A stretch of DNA of 64,000 nt from the NCBI GenBank assembly GCA_018813765.1, contig JAHJBC010000012.1:62001-126000 (forward strand), written 5' to 3'. How positions within the stretch are numbered: position 1 is the first letter of the stretch; each line of letters opens with the position of its first letter. The position numbers and the translations under genes were made by a program. Source of the DNA: Gammaproteobacteria bacterium. Lineage in GTDB: Bacteria > Pseudomonadota > Gammaproteobacteria > Burkholderiales > Gallionellaceae. The notes beneath the pieces are model-generated. The model searched no databases. It had not been told where the DNA came from and was given only the letters and a program-made list of their open reading frames with translations. Shown one piece after another: positions 25,224 through 36,154 of this stretch.

Positions 25224-25246
25224 AAAGGGGGCGCAAGCCCCCTTTT
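25224..25246. terminator. Bidirectional terminator pbpG / small membrane peptide
   Basis: AAA-GGGGGC-GCAA-GCCCCC-TTTT: a perfect 6-bp GC stem flanked by A and T runs, usable on both strands. Confidence 0.8.
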
Positions 25247-25320
25247 CATTTGCGCGGCGGCCGCAACGCGATGACCACCACCGCGACCAGCACGATCAGG
25301 ATGAACAACTCGATGAACAT
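25246..25320 (-). CDS. Putative 24-residue membrane peptide
   Basis: The minus strand encodes MFIELFILIVLVAVVVIALR followed by PPRK and a TGA stop: one hydrophobic helix with a basic end, typical of small membrane proteins that accompany transporters or regulators. GGAG lies about six bases before the ATG, and a TATAGAAT -10 box precedes it. Its stop falls at the shared terminator. It is convergent with pbpG and divergent from arsR. No family recognised; expression is unproven. Confidence 0.45.
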   Translation of the reverse strand: MFIELFILIVLVAVVVIALRPPRK

Positions 25321-25418
25321 GATCCGCTCCGTAAATATCCCCGGGGCCGATTCTATACCTGTCATGCGCACACGAGGCTAGCCGAGGTCATGGTTGCCAG
25401 ACCGCCGCCGATTGTTTA

Positions 25419-25442
25419 ATATTTCCATAACATTGGAAATAT
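25419..25442. promoter_or_regulatory. Candidate ArsR operator
   Basis: ATATTTCC, eight bases, GGAAATAT: a perfect 8-bp inverted repeat 22 bases before arsR. Its position over the presumed promoter fits ArsR autorepression relieved by arsenite. Confidence 0.65.
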
Positions 25443-25464
25443 AGAATCGTTGCGGAGGTTGAAT

Positions 25465-25782
25465 ATGAAGGTAAAGGTGGCAGTCGAGGCGCTGGCGGCG
25501 CTGGCGCAGGAATCGCGTCTGGCCGTATTCCGCCTGCTGGTGCAGGCCGGGCAGGCGGGAGTGTCCGCCGGGGCTTTGGGCGACAAGTTGGGCATCCCGC
25601 CTGCCACGCTGTCCTTTCATCTCAAGACCTTATTCCATGCCGGACTGGTGCAGTCGCGCACCGAGGGGCGGTTTGTGATCTATAGCGCAAATTTCACCGA
25701 GATGGACAGGCTTATCGCCTATCTCACCGAGCATTGTTGTGCCGGGGATGCGACGCAATGCGCCCCGATCAGAAAATGTTGA
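25465..25782 (+). CDS. arsR: Arsenical resistance repressor
   Basis: A 105-residue ArsR/SmtB winged-helix regulator: MKVKVAVEALAALAQESRLA, recognition-helix region GIPPATLSFHLKTLFHAGLV near 50-70, wing TEGRFVIYS. There is no classic CVC metal site in the DNA-binding helix; instead the C terminus holds cysteines (EHCCAGDATQC and a last Cys), the type that binds As(III) outside the helix, as in other ArsR variants. It is the first gene of the arsenic operon and lies under a perfect palindrome. The ATG at 25465 is preferred to one at 25450 by family alignment. Confidence 0.92.
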   Translation: MKVKVAVEALAALAQESRLAVFRLLVQAGQAGVSAGALGDKLGIPPATLSFHLKTLFHAGLVQSRTEGRFVIYSANFTEMDRLIAYLTEHCCAGDATQCAPIRKC

Positions 25783-25802
25783 AAATGTCGAAGGAGGTTC
25801 AA

Positions 25803-26300
25803 ATGAGCGAAAAGCAATACAACGTGCTGGTGTTGTGTACCGGCAACTCTGCACGCAGCATCCTGGGCGAGGTGCTGTTCAACGCGCTCGGCAAGGGCAT
25901 GTTCAAGGCGTACAGCGCCGGCAGCCACCCGGCCGGCAAGGTGAACCCGGGTGCGCTGGAATGGTTGCAGGCCAACGGCTACAGCACGGAAGGATTGCGC
26001 AGCAAGAGTTGGGACGAGTTTTCCGCGCCCGGTGCCCCTGAGTTCGATTTTGTGTTCACCGTGTGCGACAACGCCGCGGGCGAGGTTTGCCCCGTGTGGT
26101 ACGGCTCGCCGATGACCGCGCACTGGGGTATCCCCGATCCGGCGCATGTCGAAGGCGACGAAGCACGCCGTGCTGCGTTCAGGCATGCCGCCGAGCAGCT
26201 TGCGCGGCGCATCCAGCTGTTCATGAGCCTGCCTGTGGAGAAGCTGGACAAGCTGACGCTGAAGGAAAAGCTCTCCGAGATCGGACGCATCAAGGATTGA
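25803..26300 (+). CDS. arsC: Arsenate reductase (low-molecular-weight phosphatase type)
   Basis: ArsC reduces arsenate to arsenite. The 165-residue protein has the phosphatase-type loop VLVLCTGNSARSIL (CX5R, nucleophile Cys near 11), and the redox cysteines in FTVCDNAAGEVCPVW near 85-95, as in thioredoxin-linked or glutaredoxin/mycothiol-independent ArsC enzymes of this fold. HWGIPDPAHVEG supplies the acid Asp. AAGGAGG lies five bases before the ATG. It follows arsR by 20 bases and precedes arsD by 10. Confidence 0.93.
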   Translation: MSEKQYNVLVLCTGNSARSILGEVLFNALGKGMFKAYSAGSHPAGKVNPGALEWLQANGYSTEGLRSKSWDEFSAPGAPEFDFVFTVCDNAAGEVCPVWYGSPMTAHWGIPDPAHVEGDEARRAAFRHAAEQLARRIQLFMSLPVEKLDKLTLKEKLSEIGRIKD

Positions 26301-26310
26301 GGAGGTGACG

Positions 26311-26673
26311 ATGGCCAAGATACAGGTATTCGATCCGGCGTTGTGTTGCAGCACCGGGGTGTGCGGAACGGAGGTCGATCAGGCGCTGGTGGACTTCAGT
26401 GCGGACGCCGACTGGCTGAAGCGGGCCGGCGGACAGATCGAGCGTTTCAATCTCGCCCAGCAGCCGCTGGCATTCGTCGAGAGCGCAGTGGCAAAGGCCT
26501 TCCTGGAACGATCCGGCGCGGAAGGACTGCCCCTGATCCTGGTCGACGGCGAGATCGCGCTGGCGGGACGTTATCCGAGACGCAAGGAACTGGCGCGTTT
26601 CGCCGGTGTACCAGAGCTGCCTGCCGAAGCGCCGGCTGCGGGATGCGGATGCAGCGGCAAATCCTGCTGCTGA
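26311..26673 (+). CDS. arsD: Arsenical metallochaperone ArsD
   Basis: A 120-residue protein that passes As(III) to the ArsA ATPase. It starts MAKIQVFDPALCCSTGVCG, with the three conserved cysteines (12, 13, 18) that hold As(III), and ends in a cysteine-rich tail CGCSGKSCC. The core has LAQQPLAFVESAVAKAFL and LPLILVDGEIALAGRYP. GAGGAGGTGACG precedes the ATG; an in-frame GTG at 26305 is possible but leaves no spacing. Confidence 0.93.
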   Translation: MAKIQVFDPALCCSTGVCGTEVDQALVDFSADADWLKRAGGQIERFNLAQQPLAFVESAVAKAFLERSGAEGLPLILVDGEIALAGRYPRRKELARFAGVPELPAEAPAAGCGCSGKSCC

Positions 26674-26698
26674 TGTGTGACGGAAGCTGGTGTCGCCC

Positions 26699-28486
26699 AT
26701 GAAGTTCCTCGAACAAGCACCGCGTTTCCTGTTTTTCACCGGCAAGGGCGGTGTGGGCAAGACTTCCATCGCCTGCGCCACCTCGATCCGGCTCGCCGAA
26801 GCGGGCAGGCGCGTGCTGCTGGTCAGCACCGATCCCGCATCCAATGTCGGACAGGTGTTCGGCATAACCATCGGTAACCGCATCACACCGATCCCCGCCG
26901 TGCAGCGTTTGGCCGCACTGGAGATCGATCCGCAGGCGGCGGCGCAGGTTTATCGCGACCGTATCATCGGACCGGTGCGCGCGGCGTTGCCCGATGCGGT
27001 GGTCAAGAGCATAGAAGAACAACTGTCCGGCGCTTGCACCACTGAGATCGCCGCCTTCGACGAATTCACCGCGCTGCTCACCGACTCCCCCCTGACGCTG
27101 GAATACGATCACATCGTGTTCGATACGGCGCCCACAGGGCACACGATACGTTTGCTGCAACTGCCCGGTGCGTGGAGCGGCTTTCTGGAACAAGGCAAGG
27201 GCGATGCATCCTGTCTCGGCCCACTGGCGGGACTGGAAAAACAGCGCGAGCAATACCGTGCCGCTGTCGATGCGCTGGCCGACGGCAGCCGCACCAGGCT
27301 GGTGCTGGTCGCCCGCGCGCAGCAGGCGACCCTGCGTGAAGTCGCCCGCACGCATGAAGAACTCTCCGCCATCGGTTTGCGTCAACAGTACCTGATCATC
27401 AACGGCATCCTGCCACATTCCGAAACGCTCGATGACCCGCTCGCAGCCGCGATACACGCGCGCGAGCAGGCCGCGCTGAGCGCGATCCCGGAGGCATTGC
27501 AGGGGTTGCCCGTCGACCGCATCGAACTCATGCCTTTCAATCTCGTTGGACTGGAGGCCTTGAGGTGGTTGCTGTCCGACATCCGGCCCGGCGGCGAAGC
27601 CGATGCGGCTGCACCTGTCGAGCTGGACGAACCGGGCCTGTCTGACCTGGTGGATGGCATCGCGGCGGACGGACATGGTCTGGTGATGCTGATGGGCAAG
27701 GGCGGAGTCGGCAAGACCACGCTGGCTGCAGCGATCGCGGTGGAACTGGCGCATCGCGGCCTGCCGGTGCATCTCAGCACTTCCGATCCTGCCGCACACC
27801 TGAATGAAACGCTGAGCGGCACATTGGACAAGCTGACGGTCAGCCGCATCGATCCGCAGGCCGAGACTGAGAACTACCGCCGGCAGGTGCTGGAAACGAG
27901 AGGGGCACAGCTCGATGCCGAGGGGCGCGCATTGCTGGAAGAGGATCTGCGCTCGCCCTGCACCGAAGAGATCGCGGTGTTCCAGGCGTTCGCGCGCGTC
28001 ATCCGCGAGGCCGACAGGCAGTTCGTGGTGATGGACACGGCGCCCACCGGCCATACCTTGCTGTTGCTCGACGCGACCGGCGCCTACCATCGCGAAGTTT
28101 CCCGCCAGGCGGGCGGCAAGGAGATGAACGTCGCCACGCCGATGATGCAACTGCAGGATGCCAGACAGACCAGGGTGCTGGTGGTGACGCTGGCGGAAAC
28201 GACGCCCGTGCTGGAAGCCGCCGCCCTGCAGGGCGATCTGCGCAGAGCCGGTATCGAGCCGTGGGCCTGGATCATCAACAGCAGCGTGGCTGCGGCAAAT
28301 GCCAGATCGCCGCTGCTGCGCCGGCGTGCAGCCAACGAACTGGGCGAGATCGCCACCGTTGCAGAACTCCACGCGCAACGCTATGCGGTGGTGCCGCTCC
28401 ATCGGGATGAACCAGTCGGTGTGGCGCAACTGCGGGCGCTGGCATCAGGCAATATACAGAGTCATAAACAAGAGGAATATTCATGA
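26699..28486 (+). CDS. arsA: Arsenite-transporting ATPase ArsA
   Basis: The 595-residue protein is the fused two-domain form. Each half has a P-loop GKGGVGKT (near 16 and 335), a signal-transduction motif DTAPTGHT (near 142 and 447), and an As-linked cysteine region (SGACTTEIAAF, RSPCTEEIAVF). ArsA uses ATP to energise arsenite efflux through a membrane partner. In this operon the partner is an Acr3-type carrier, which it overlaps by four bases (ATGA at 28483). The GTG at 26690 is an alternative start three codons earlier. Confidence 0.94.
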   Translation: MKFLEQAPRFLFFTGKGGVGKTSIACATSIRLAEAGRRVLLVSTDPASNVGQVFGITIGNRITPIPAVQRLAALEIDPQAAAQVYRDRIIGPVRAALPDAVVKSIEEQLSGACTTEIAAFDEFTALLTDSPLTLEYDHIVFDTAPTGHTIRLLQLPGAWSGFLEQGKGDASCLGPLAGLEKQREQYRAAVDALADGSRTRLVLVARAQQATLREVARTHEELSAIGLRQQYLIINGILPHSETLDDPLAAAIHAREQAALSAIPEALQGLPVDRIELMPFNLVGLEALRWLLSDIRPGGEADAAAPVELDEPGLSDLVDGIAADGHGLVMLMGKGGVGKTTLAAAIAVELAHRGLPVHLSTSDPAAHLNETLSGTLDKLTVSRIDPQAETENYRRQVLETRGAQLDAEGRALLEEDLRSPCTEEIAVFQAFARVIREADRQFVVMDTAPTGHTLLLLDATGAYHREVSRQAGGKEMNVATPMMQLQDARQTRVLVVTLAETTPVLEAAALQGDLRRAGIEPWAWIINSSVAAANARSPLLRRRAANELGEIATVAELHAQRYAVVPLHRDEPVGVAQLRALASGNIQSHKQEEYS

Positions 28487-29502
28487 GTATCTTCGAACGC
28501 TACCTGACCGTCTGGGTGTTCCTGTGCATCGTCGTCGGTGTGGTGCTGGGGCAGGCCATCCCGGCACCGTTCCACTGGCTGGGCGAACTGGAAGTCGCCA
28601 GGGTCAACATCCCGGTCGGCCTGCTGATCTGGGTGATGATCATCCCGATGCTGTTGCGCATCGACTTCGGCGCGCTGCATGAAGTGAAGAAACACTGGCG
28701 CGGCATCGGCGTCACGCTGTTCGTCAACTGGGCGGTCAAACCGTTCTCGATGGCGCTGCTGGGCTGGCTGTTCATCCGCCAGCTGTTCGCGCCGTATCTG
28801 CCCGCCGACCAGCTCGACAGCTACATCGCCGGATTGATCCTGCTGGCTGCCGCGCCTTGCACGGCGATGGTGTTCGTGTGGAGCCGTCTGGTGAACGGCG
28901 AGCCGTTGTTCACGCTGTCGCAGGTCGCGCTCAACGACACCATCATGGTGTTCGCCTTCGCGCCGCTGGTGGCGTTGCTGCTCGGCTTGTCGGCCATCGT
29001 GGTGCCGTGGGATACGCTGCTGGTGTCGGTGGTGCTCTACATCGTGATCCCGGTACTGCTGGCGCAGGCGTGGCGCAAGTGGCTGCTGGCGCGCGGCGAG
29101 CAGGCATTGCAGGATACGCTGCATGCGCTGGGTCCGATTTCCATCTCCGCGCTGCTGCTCACGCTGGTGCTGCTGTTCGCCTTCCAGGGCAAAGCCATCG
29201 TCGAGCAGCCGCTCATCATCCTGATGCTGGCCGTGCCCATCACGCTCCAGGTGTATTTCAATTCCGCGCTGGCCTACTGGCTCAACCGGCGCAGTGGCGA
29301 GGCACATTGCGTGGCCGGGCCGTCGGCGCTGATCGGCGCGTCCAACTTCTTCGAGCTGGCCGTCGCCGCCGCCATCAGCCTGTTTGGCTTCGAATCGGGT
29401 GCGGCATTGGCCACCGTGGTTGGCGTGCTGATCGAGGTGCCGGTGATGCTTTCGGTGGTGTACATCGTGAAGCGCAGCCAGGGCTGGTACGAAAAGGGAT
29501 AA
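28483..29502 (+). CDS. acr3: Arsenite efflux transporter, ACR3 family
   Basis: A 339-residue inner-membrane protein with about ten helices. It has the family motifs VNIPVGLLIWVMIIPML near 42-58 and LAAAPCTAMVFVWSRL near 122-137, the latter with the conserved cysteine needed for transport, and a late SNFFELAVAAAISLFG. It belongs to the BASS-like ACR3 group (also called ArsB in some annotations, but unrelated to E. coli ArsB). Coupled to arsA by a four-base overlap, so an ArsA-driven ACR3 pump is likely. Confidence 0.93.
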   Translation: MSIFERYLTVWVFLCIVVGVVLGQAIPAPFHWLGELEVARVNIPVGLLIWVMIIPMLLRIDFGALHEVKKHWRGIGVTLFVNWAVKPFSMALLGWLFIRQLFAPYLPADQLDSYIAGLILLAAAPCTAMVFVWSRLVNGEPLFTLSQVALNDTIMVFAFAPLVALLLGLSAIVVPWDTLLVSVVLYIVIPVLLAQAWRKWLLARGEQALQDTLHALGPISISALLLTLVLLFAFQGKAIVEQPLIILMLAVPITLQVYFNSALAYWLNRRSGEAHCVAGPSALIGASNFFELAVAAAISLFGFESGAALATVVGVLIEVPVMLSVVYIVKRSQGWYEKG

Positions 29503-29506
29503 GCGG

Positions 29507-29725
29507 ATGCGGTTGGTCATCTACGGCAAGGAATCCTGCCATCTGTGCGATGACGCGGAAGTTATCTTGCGCGAGCTTGGCATCGTAGCCGAATACGTCG
29601 ATATCGAATCGGAGGCGGTGCTGCTGGAGAACTACGGTATTCGGATACCGGTGTTGAAGCGGCTGGATACGGGGATGGAGCTGGGGTGGCCGTTCGATGC
29701 GGAAATGGTTTCCGCATTTGTCGCT

Positions 29726-29731
<6 letters not shown>
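29507..29731 (+). CDS. Glutaredoxin-like protein (DUF836 type)
   Basis: A 74-residue thioredoxin-fold protein with the redox motif [10 protein letters not shown] (CxxC at residues 11-14) and [12 protein letters not shown] holding the cis-proline. It follows acr3 by four bases with the same direction, so it is probably part of the arsenic operon and could donate electrons to ArsC, though this family is also found near unrelated genes. Its end overlaps the convergent proB end by six bases. Confidence 0.8.
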
Positions 29732-32011
<2,280 letters not shown>

Positions 32012-32020
32012 GGTGTACCA

Positions 32021-32053
32021 AAAATAAAAAAGCCCTACCTTGCGATAGGGCTC
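32021..32053 (-). terminator. Intrinsic terminator after rpmA
   Basis: On the minus strand AGCCCTATC-GCAA-GGTAGGGCT followed by a T-rich tract. It should end most rplU-rpmA transcripts before obgE. Confidence 0.82.
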
Positions 32054-32073
32054 ATTTTAATCGCTAAAGCGAT

Positions 32074-32331
32074 TTAAGCTGCGACGATGCTGACCGTCTT
32101 GCGCTTCAAAGCACCCTTGACCGCAAACACCACCTTGCCGGTGATCTTGGCGAACAGCGTGTGATCCTTGCCCATGCCGACGTTGTCGCCCGCGTGAACC
32201 TGTGTGCCGCGCTGGCGGATGATGATGCTGCCTGCGCTGATCAGTTCGCCGCCGTAGCTTTTAACACCCAGACGTTTCGAGTGTGAGTCGCGGCCGTTAC
32301 TGGTACTACCCCCGCCTTTTTTCGATGCCAT
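32074..32331 (-). CDS. rpmA: 50S ribosomal protein L27
   Basis: An 85-residue ribosomal protein: [20 protein letters not shown] at the N terminus reaches the peptidyl-transferase centre, then [20 protein letters not shown] and [11 protein letters not shown]. No cleavable N-terminal extension is present. It follows rplU by 18 bases on the same strand. Confidence 0.98.
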   Translation of the reverse strand: MASKKGGGSTSNGRDSHSKRLGVKSYGGELISAGSIIIRQRGTQVHAGDNVGMGKDHTLFAKITGKVVFAVKGALKRKTVSIVAA

Positions 32332-32349
32332 GTTGCAGCTCCTTCAGAA

Positions 32350-32661
32350 TTAAGCCGAGATGCCGTCGATGCGGATCTCGGTGTAGTTTTGACGATGTCC
32401 CTGATGCTTTTGATAGTGCTTACGACGACGCATCTTGAAGATGGTCACTTTGTCGTGGCGGCCGTTGGCGATGATAGTCGCCTTCACAGTTGCACCGCTC
32501 AGCAGAGGCTTGCCAACGGAGACCTTGTCGCCGGAGCCTACCATCAGCACTTTGTCCAATACGATGGCACCGCCGACGTCGCCATCGATGGTTTCGATCT
32601 TCAGGGTTTCGCCTTCGACAACGCGATATTGCTTGCCACCGGTTTTGATTACTGCGTACAT
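32350..32661 (-). CDS. rplU: 50S ribosomal protein L21
   Basis: A 103-residue ribosomal protein with the family start [20 protein letters not shown] and the basic motif [19 protein letters not shown] near 75-95 that binds 23S rRNA. First gene of the rplU-rpmA unit, behind a near-consensus sigma-70 promoter at 32746-32773. Confidence 0.98.
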   Translation of the reverse strand: MYAVIKTGGKQYRVVEGETLKIETIDGDVGGAIVLDKVLMVGSGDKVSVGKPLLSGATVKATIIANGRHDKVTIFKMRRRKHYQKHQGHRQNYTEIRIDGISA

Positions 32662-32745
32662 GACTACCTCGCTTGATGCGGTTTTTAGTTACGGCATAAC
32701 CTGAAAGTTACGCCTCCACTGAAATGTGGATTTTCAGAGCCGCGC

Positions 32746-32773
32746 ATTATACATAAACAACACTAACCGTCAA
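32746..32773 (-). promoter_or_regulatory. Sigma-70 promoter of rplU-rpmA
   Basis: On the minus strand TTGACG, 16 bases, TATAAT. It lies about 85 bases before the rplU start, which leaves a leader that may fold. Confidence 0.82.
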
Positions 32774-32788
32774 AACCCTTTTTTGCCC

Positions 32789-32911
32789 GTAAAACCCGAA
32801 TTTCTAAGCCAGACTAGGCGCACGAGGAAAATCGCCGCGCCGCATATGTGGGATATGCAAGCAAGATTTTCCGAGTGCAACGACGTATGGCGACGAAACT
32901 TCGGGTTTTAC
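32789..32911. repeat. Long imperfect hairpin repeat ending in rho
   Basis: GTAAAACCCGAA (32789-32800) and TTCGGGTTTTAC (32900-32911) are exact reverse complements; inner parts (GGAAAATC, GATTTTCC) also pair. The right arm contains the rho stop codon, and the structure may act as the rho terminator. Confidence 0.75.
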
Positions 32912-34164
32912 CGCTTCATTGAGTCGAAGAACTCGGCGTTGTTCTTGGTCGCCTTTACCTTGTCCAGCAGGAATTCCATCGCTTCCAGCTCGTCCATCGG
33001 GTAGAGCAGCTTGCGCAAGACCCAGATGCGCTGCAGCAGGTCCTGTTTGATCAGCAGCTCTTCCTTGCGGGTGCCGGAGCGGTTGACGTTGATGGCCGGG
33101 TAGATGCGTTTTTCGGCCATGCGGCGATCCAGGTGGATCTCCATGTTGCCGGTACCCTTGAATTCCTCGTAGATCACGTCGTCCATGCGGCTGCCGGTAT
33201 CCACCAGCGCCGTGGCGATGATGGTCAGCGAGCCGCCTTCCTCGATGTTGCGTGCCGCGCCGAAGAAGCGCTTCGGGCGCTGCAGGGCGTTGGCATCCAC
33301 GCCGCCGGTCAATACCTTGCCGGAAGAAGGGATTACAGTGTTGTAGGCGCGCGCCAGACGGGTGATGGAATCCAGCAGGATGACCACATCCTTCTTGTGT
33401 TCGACCAGGCGTTTGGCTTTTTCCAGCACCATTTCGGCGACCTGCACATGACGGGTGGCCGGTTCGTCGAAGGTGGAAGCGACCACTTCGCCGCGTACGG
33501 TGCGGCTCATCTCAGTCACTTCCTCGGGGCGTTCGTCGATCAGCAGTACGATCAGCGTTGCATCCGGATTGTTGGACGAGATCGAGTGCGCGATATGCTG
33601 AAGCATCACCGTCTTGCCGGACTTGGGCGAGGCGACCAGCAGGCCGCGCTGGCCTTTGCCGATGGGGGCAACGATATCGATGATGCGGCCGGTGATGTTC
33701 TCTTCGGCGCGGATGTCGCGCTCCAGCGTCATATGTACAGTGGGGAACAGCGGCGTCAGATTCTCGAACAGGATCTTGTTTTTGGCGTTTTCCGGCGGCT
33801 CGCCGTTGACCTTGTCCACCTTGACCAGCGCCACATAGCGCTCGCCTTCCTTGGGAGTGCGGATCTCGCCCTCGATCGAGTCGCCGGTGTGCAGGTTGAA
33901 GCGGCGCACTTGGCTTGGACTCACATAGATGTCATCCGGGCCAGCCAGATAGGAAGTATCCGGGGAGCGCAGGAAACCGAAGCCATCTGGCAGCACTTCC
34001 AAAGTGCCCTCACCGAAAATGCTTTCGCCTTTCTTCGCCTGGTTCTTCAGCAGCGCGAAGATCAGGTCCTGCTTGCGCATGCGGTTGGCGTTGTCGATCT
34101 GGTTGGTGGTGGCCATTTCCACCAATTCGGTGATGTGTTTGGTCTTTAGGTCGGATAGATGCAT
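32908..34164 (-). CDS. rho: Transcription termination factor Rho
   Basis: A 418-residue hexameric RNA helicase. N-terminal domain [18 protein letters not shown], then the RNA-binding cold-shock-like fold with [10 protein letters not shown] and the ATPase domain: P-loop [11 protein letters not shown] (primary Walker A near 178), Walker [18 protein letters not shown]-loop [20 protein letters not shown]. Length is standard, without the long insertions of actinobacterial Rho. It follows trxA, a conserved order. Its stop codon lies in a long palindromic repeat. Confidence 0.97.
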   Translation of the reverse strand: MHLSDLKTKHITELVEMATTNQIDNANRMRKQDLIFALLKNQAKKGESIFGEGTLEVLPDGFGFLRSPDTSYLAGPDDIYVSPSQVRRFNLHTGDSIEGEIRTPKEGERYVALVKVDKVNGEPPENAKNKILFENLTPLFPTVHMTLERDIRAEENITGRIIDIVAPIGKGQRGLLVASPKSGKTVMLQHIAHSISSNNPDATLIVLLIDERPEEVTEMSRTVRGEVVASTFDEPATRHVQVAEMVLEKAKRLVEHKKDVVILLDSITRLARAYNTVIPSSGKVLTGGVDANALQRPKRFFGAARNIEEGGSLTIIATALVDTGSRMDDVIYEEFKGTGNMEIHLDRRMAEKRIYPAINVNRSGTRKEELLIKQDLLQRIWVLRKLLYPMDELEAMEFLLDKVKATKNNAEFFDSMKR

Positions 34165-34345
34165 ATGTGGATGTTGCGCGGTGGCGCCAGGTTGAGATGA
34201 GTTGCCGGGGAAGAGGAACCGTGGTTCTGGGGTTTTTTCTGGGGGTTTGCGGGAAATCCCGCGCCGAACTGCCGTGAGTGTCTTTACTTGGTTTTATCGT
34301 GTCTCAGGACGAAACAGGGCAATTGCGGGCGTGAGACTAATGGGT

Positions 34346-34672
34346 TCAGATGTGGCTGTCAATGAAAGCGGTGAGTTGCGATTTGGACAACGCGCCAACC
34401 TTGGTCGCTTCGATGTTGCCGTTCTTGAACAGCATCAGCGTCGGGATACCGCGCACGCCGTACTTTTGCGGGGTCTGCTGGTTCTCGTCCACGTTCAGCT
34501 TGGCAACATTCAGACGTCCTGCGTATTCCTTGGAGACTTCATCCAGGATCGGGGCGATCATGCGGCAGGGGCCGCACCATTCTGCCCAGTAGTCCACCAG
34601 CACAGGCAACGGGGATTGCAAAACTTCGGCCGTAAAAGTTGCATCAGTGACATAACGGATGTTTTCGCTCAT
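34346..34672 (-). CDS. trxA: Thioredoxin
   Basis: A 108-residue classic thioredoxin with the active site [13 protein letters not shown] (Cys33/Cys36 region), the buried Asp upstream, and the cis-proline in [12 protein letters not shown]. It is the general cytoplasmic disulfide reductant and would serve the APS reductase CysH and ArsC in this same window. It precedes rho with a 181-base gap that contains no gene, only a possible rho leader. Confidence 0.97.
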   Translation of the reverse strand: MSENIRYVTDATFTAEVLQSPLPVLVDYWAEWCGPCRMIAPILDEVSKEYAGRLNVAKLNVDENQQTPQKYGVRGIPTLMLFKNGNIEATKVGALSKSQLTAFIDSHI

Positions 34673-34832
34673 GTTCGGTTCTCGCTTAAATTTAAGATTT
34701 TTTATTTTGGATGCGGTCTGGTGCCGCTCGGAAGTACAACTGGACTGGACGGCATCCTAACCAAAAAAATCCGGATTGGGAAGTGTTTTGCCGGAAGGTT
34801 GCTAAGCCATTGATGCGTCTGGAAGTGTTATT

Positions 34833-35594
34833 TCACATTTGCCAGATATGCAGCGTCGAATGATGCAGATCGTCGACAGTGATGGTTTTTTGCGGGGGGC
34901 AGTCTGGAACGGGAAAGGTGCTGCTGATGAAGAGGCTGCCGCTGCGCATCTCTTCTTTGGCCTTGTGCCACAGTCGCTCCATCGGCACGGGCGAGAGGTA
35001 GGCGAACACCACATCATGCTTCGAAAGATCGCAGTCCCACAGGCTGCCCCATTGCACCTTGCAGTTACGATAGCCGCCAAGCCTGATGCGCAGCCAGCTC
35101 CACAGGAACGGCAACGGTGCAGCTTCCACGCCCAGATAGCTTCCCTGCGGATGGGTGCGAGCCAGATGGGTCAGCACGCCGCCTAGCCCGGAGCCGAGAT
35201 CGACGAAGGTGAAGGGCTGTCCTGCGGGCAACTGTGTTTCCAGCGCCTGCCATACCTTGTCGCTCGACAGGTAGAGCGGCACCTGCGTGCGGAAGGTACT
35301 CCAGTACACCACCAGCATGACGAGGAATGCAGCAAGGAAAAAGCCTGGCGGGATGGCCAGCGCCAGCATCAGCACCAGCGCAGGGGCAAAGAGGAACTGG
35401 ATAAACAACCACCATCGCGCCAGGCCGATGAAGTAGCTGAACGTCGCCGCCAGAGCGCCGCAGAGCAGTGCGGAGATGATCGGCGCGGGATGTAGTCCAA
35501 ACAGTCGTATGGAAAATACGACGATCACGAATGCAGTTAATTGAAGGATCAGCGCTACGGCAGATGGCGGCAGGTGCTTGAGCAACGGGTTCAC
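34833..35594 (-). CDS. Membrane-anchored class I methyltransferase
   Basis: A 253-residue protein starting at GTG, which overlaps the stop of the DJ-1 gene (GTGA). The first about 95 residues hold three or four membrane helices (SAVALILQLTAFVIVVFSIR, LLCGALAATFSYFIGL and FFLAAFLVMLVVYWSTF). The rest is a SAM-binding domain with motif I FVDLGSGLGGVLTHLAR near 130-146, an acidic end of strand 2 (GVEAAPLP) and FAYLSPVPMERLW. This helix-then-methyltransferase layout recalls the FAM173/ATP-synthase-c lysine methyltransferase family; the match is by architecture only. The target may be a membrane protein. Confidence 0.75.
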   Translation of the reverse strand: MNPLLKHLPPSAVALILQLTAFVIVVFSIRLFGLHPAPIISALLCGALAATFSYFIGLARWWLFIQFLFAPALVLMLALAIPPGFFLAAFLVMLVVYWSTFRTQVPLYLSSDKVWQALETQLPAGQPFTFVDLGSGLGGVLTHLARTHPQGSYLGVEAAPLPFLWSWLRIRLGGYRNCKVQWGSLWDCDLSKHDVVFAYLSPVPMERLWHKAKEEMRSGSLFISSTFPVPDCPPQKTITVDDLHHSTLHIWQM

Positions 35595-36136
35595 ACGCGC
35601 ACCAGCCCCGCTTCGACCTCGTCGCGCTTCGCCTTGCCTGACAGCCGTTCCACCAGCGTCAACGCAAAATCCATGGCCGTGCCGGGGCCGCGCGAGGTGA
35701 TGAGCTTGCCGTCCTCGACCACGGCCTTGGTCTGGCGCGATACTTTTGGAAAGGCATCCAGAGAACCCGGGAAACTGGTGGCATGTTTGCCGTCCAGCAG
35801 GCCTGCGGCCGCCAGTACCGAAGGCGCGGCGCAAATGGCGGCGACATAGCGCCCGGCATGTTCCATCCTGCGCACCAGCTCCAGCACACGCGCATCCTTC
35901 TTGAGGTATTCGGTGCCGGGTTGCCCGCCGGGCAGCACCACCATGTCGAAATCGTGCGAGAGCGCTTCGTCCAGCGTGGTGTCTGGCATGATCTGCGTGC
36001 CGCGACTGCCGCGCAGCAGGCCCGCCTGCAACCCGGCCAGCGTGACGTTGATGCCGCCACGCCGGAGGATGTTGACGATGGTGACGGCTTCCAGTTCTTC
36101 GCTGCCGTTGGCGAACAGCACCAGTACATTGCTCAT
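35591..36136 (-). CDS. DJ-1/YajL family protein
   Basis: A 181-residue DJ-1/PfpI-superfamily protein. It begins MSNVLVLFANGSEELEAVTI, with Glu in the EELEAV motif, and has the nucleophile elbow VAAICAAPSVLAAAGL near 102-117, whose Cys is the reactive residue. The late region SRGPGTAMDFALTLVERL is typical of YajL. Proposed roles are protein deglycation, chaperoning and oxidative protection. It overlaps the downstream methyltransferase gene by four bases, so the two are translated together. Confidence 0.9.
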   Translation of the reverse strand: MSNVLVLFANGSEELEAVTIVNILRRGGINVTLAGLQAGLLRGSRGTQIMPDTTLDEALSHDFDMVVLPGGQPGTEYLKKDARVLELVRRMEHAGRYVAAICAAPSVLAAAGLLDGKHATSFPGSLDAFPKVSRQTKAVVEDGKLITSRGPGTAMDFALTLVERLSGKAKRDEVEAGLVRV

Positions 36137-36154
36137 GCCGTCATCTCCTGTGAA

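Noticed and set aside
28483-29502. Arsenite carrier as ArsB of the E. coli type
   Set aside because: Its APCTAMVFVWS motif, about ten helices and 339 residues identify the unrelated ACR3 family.
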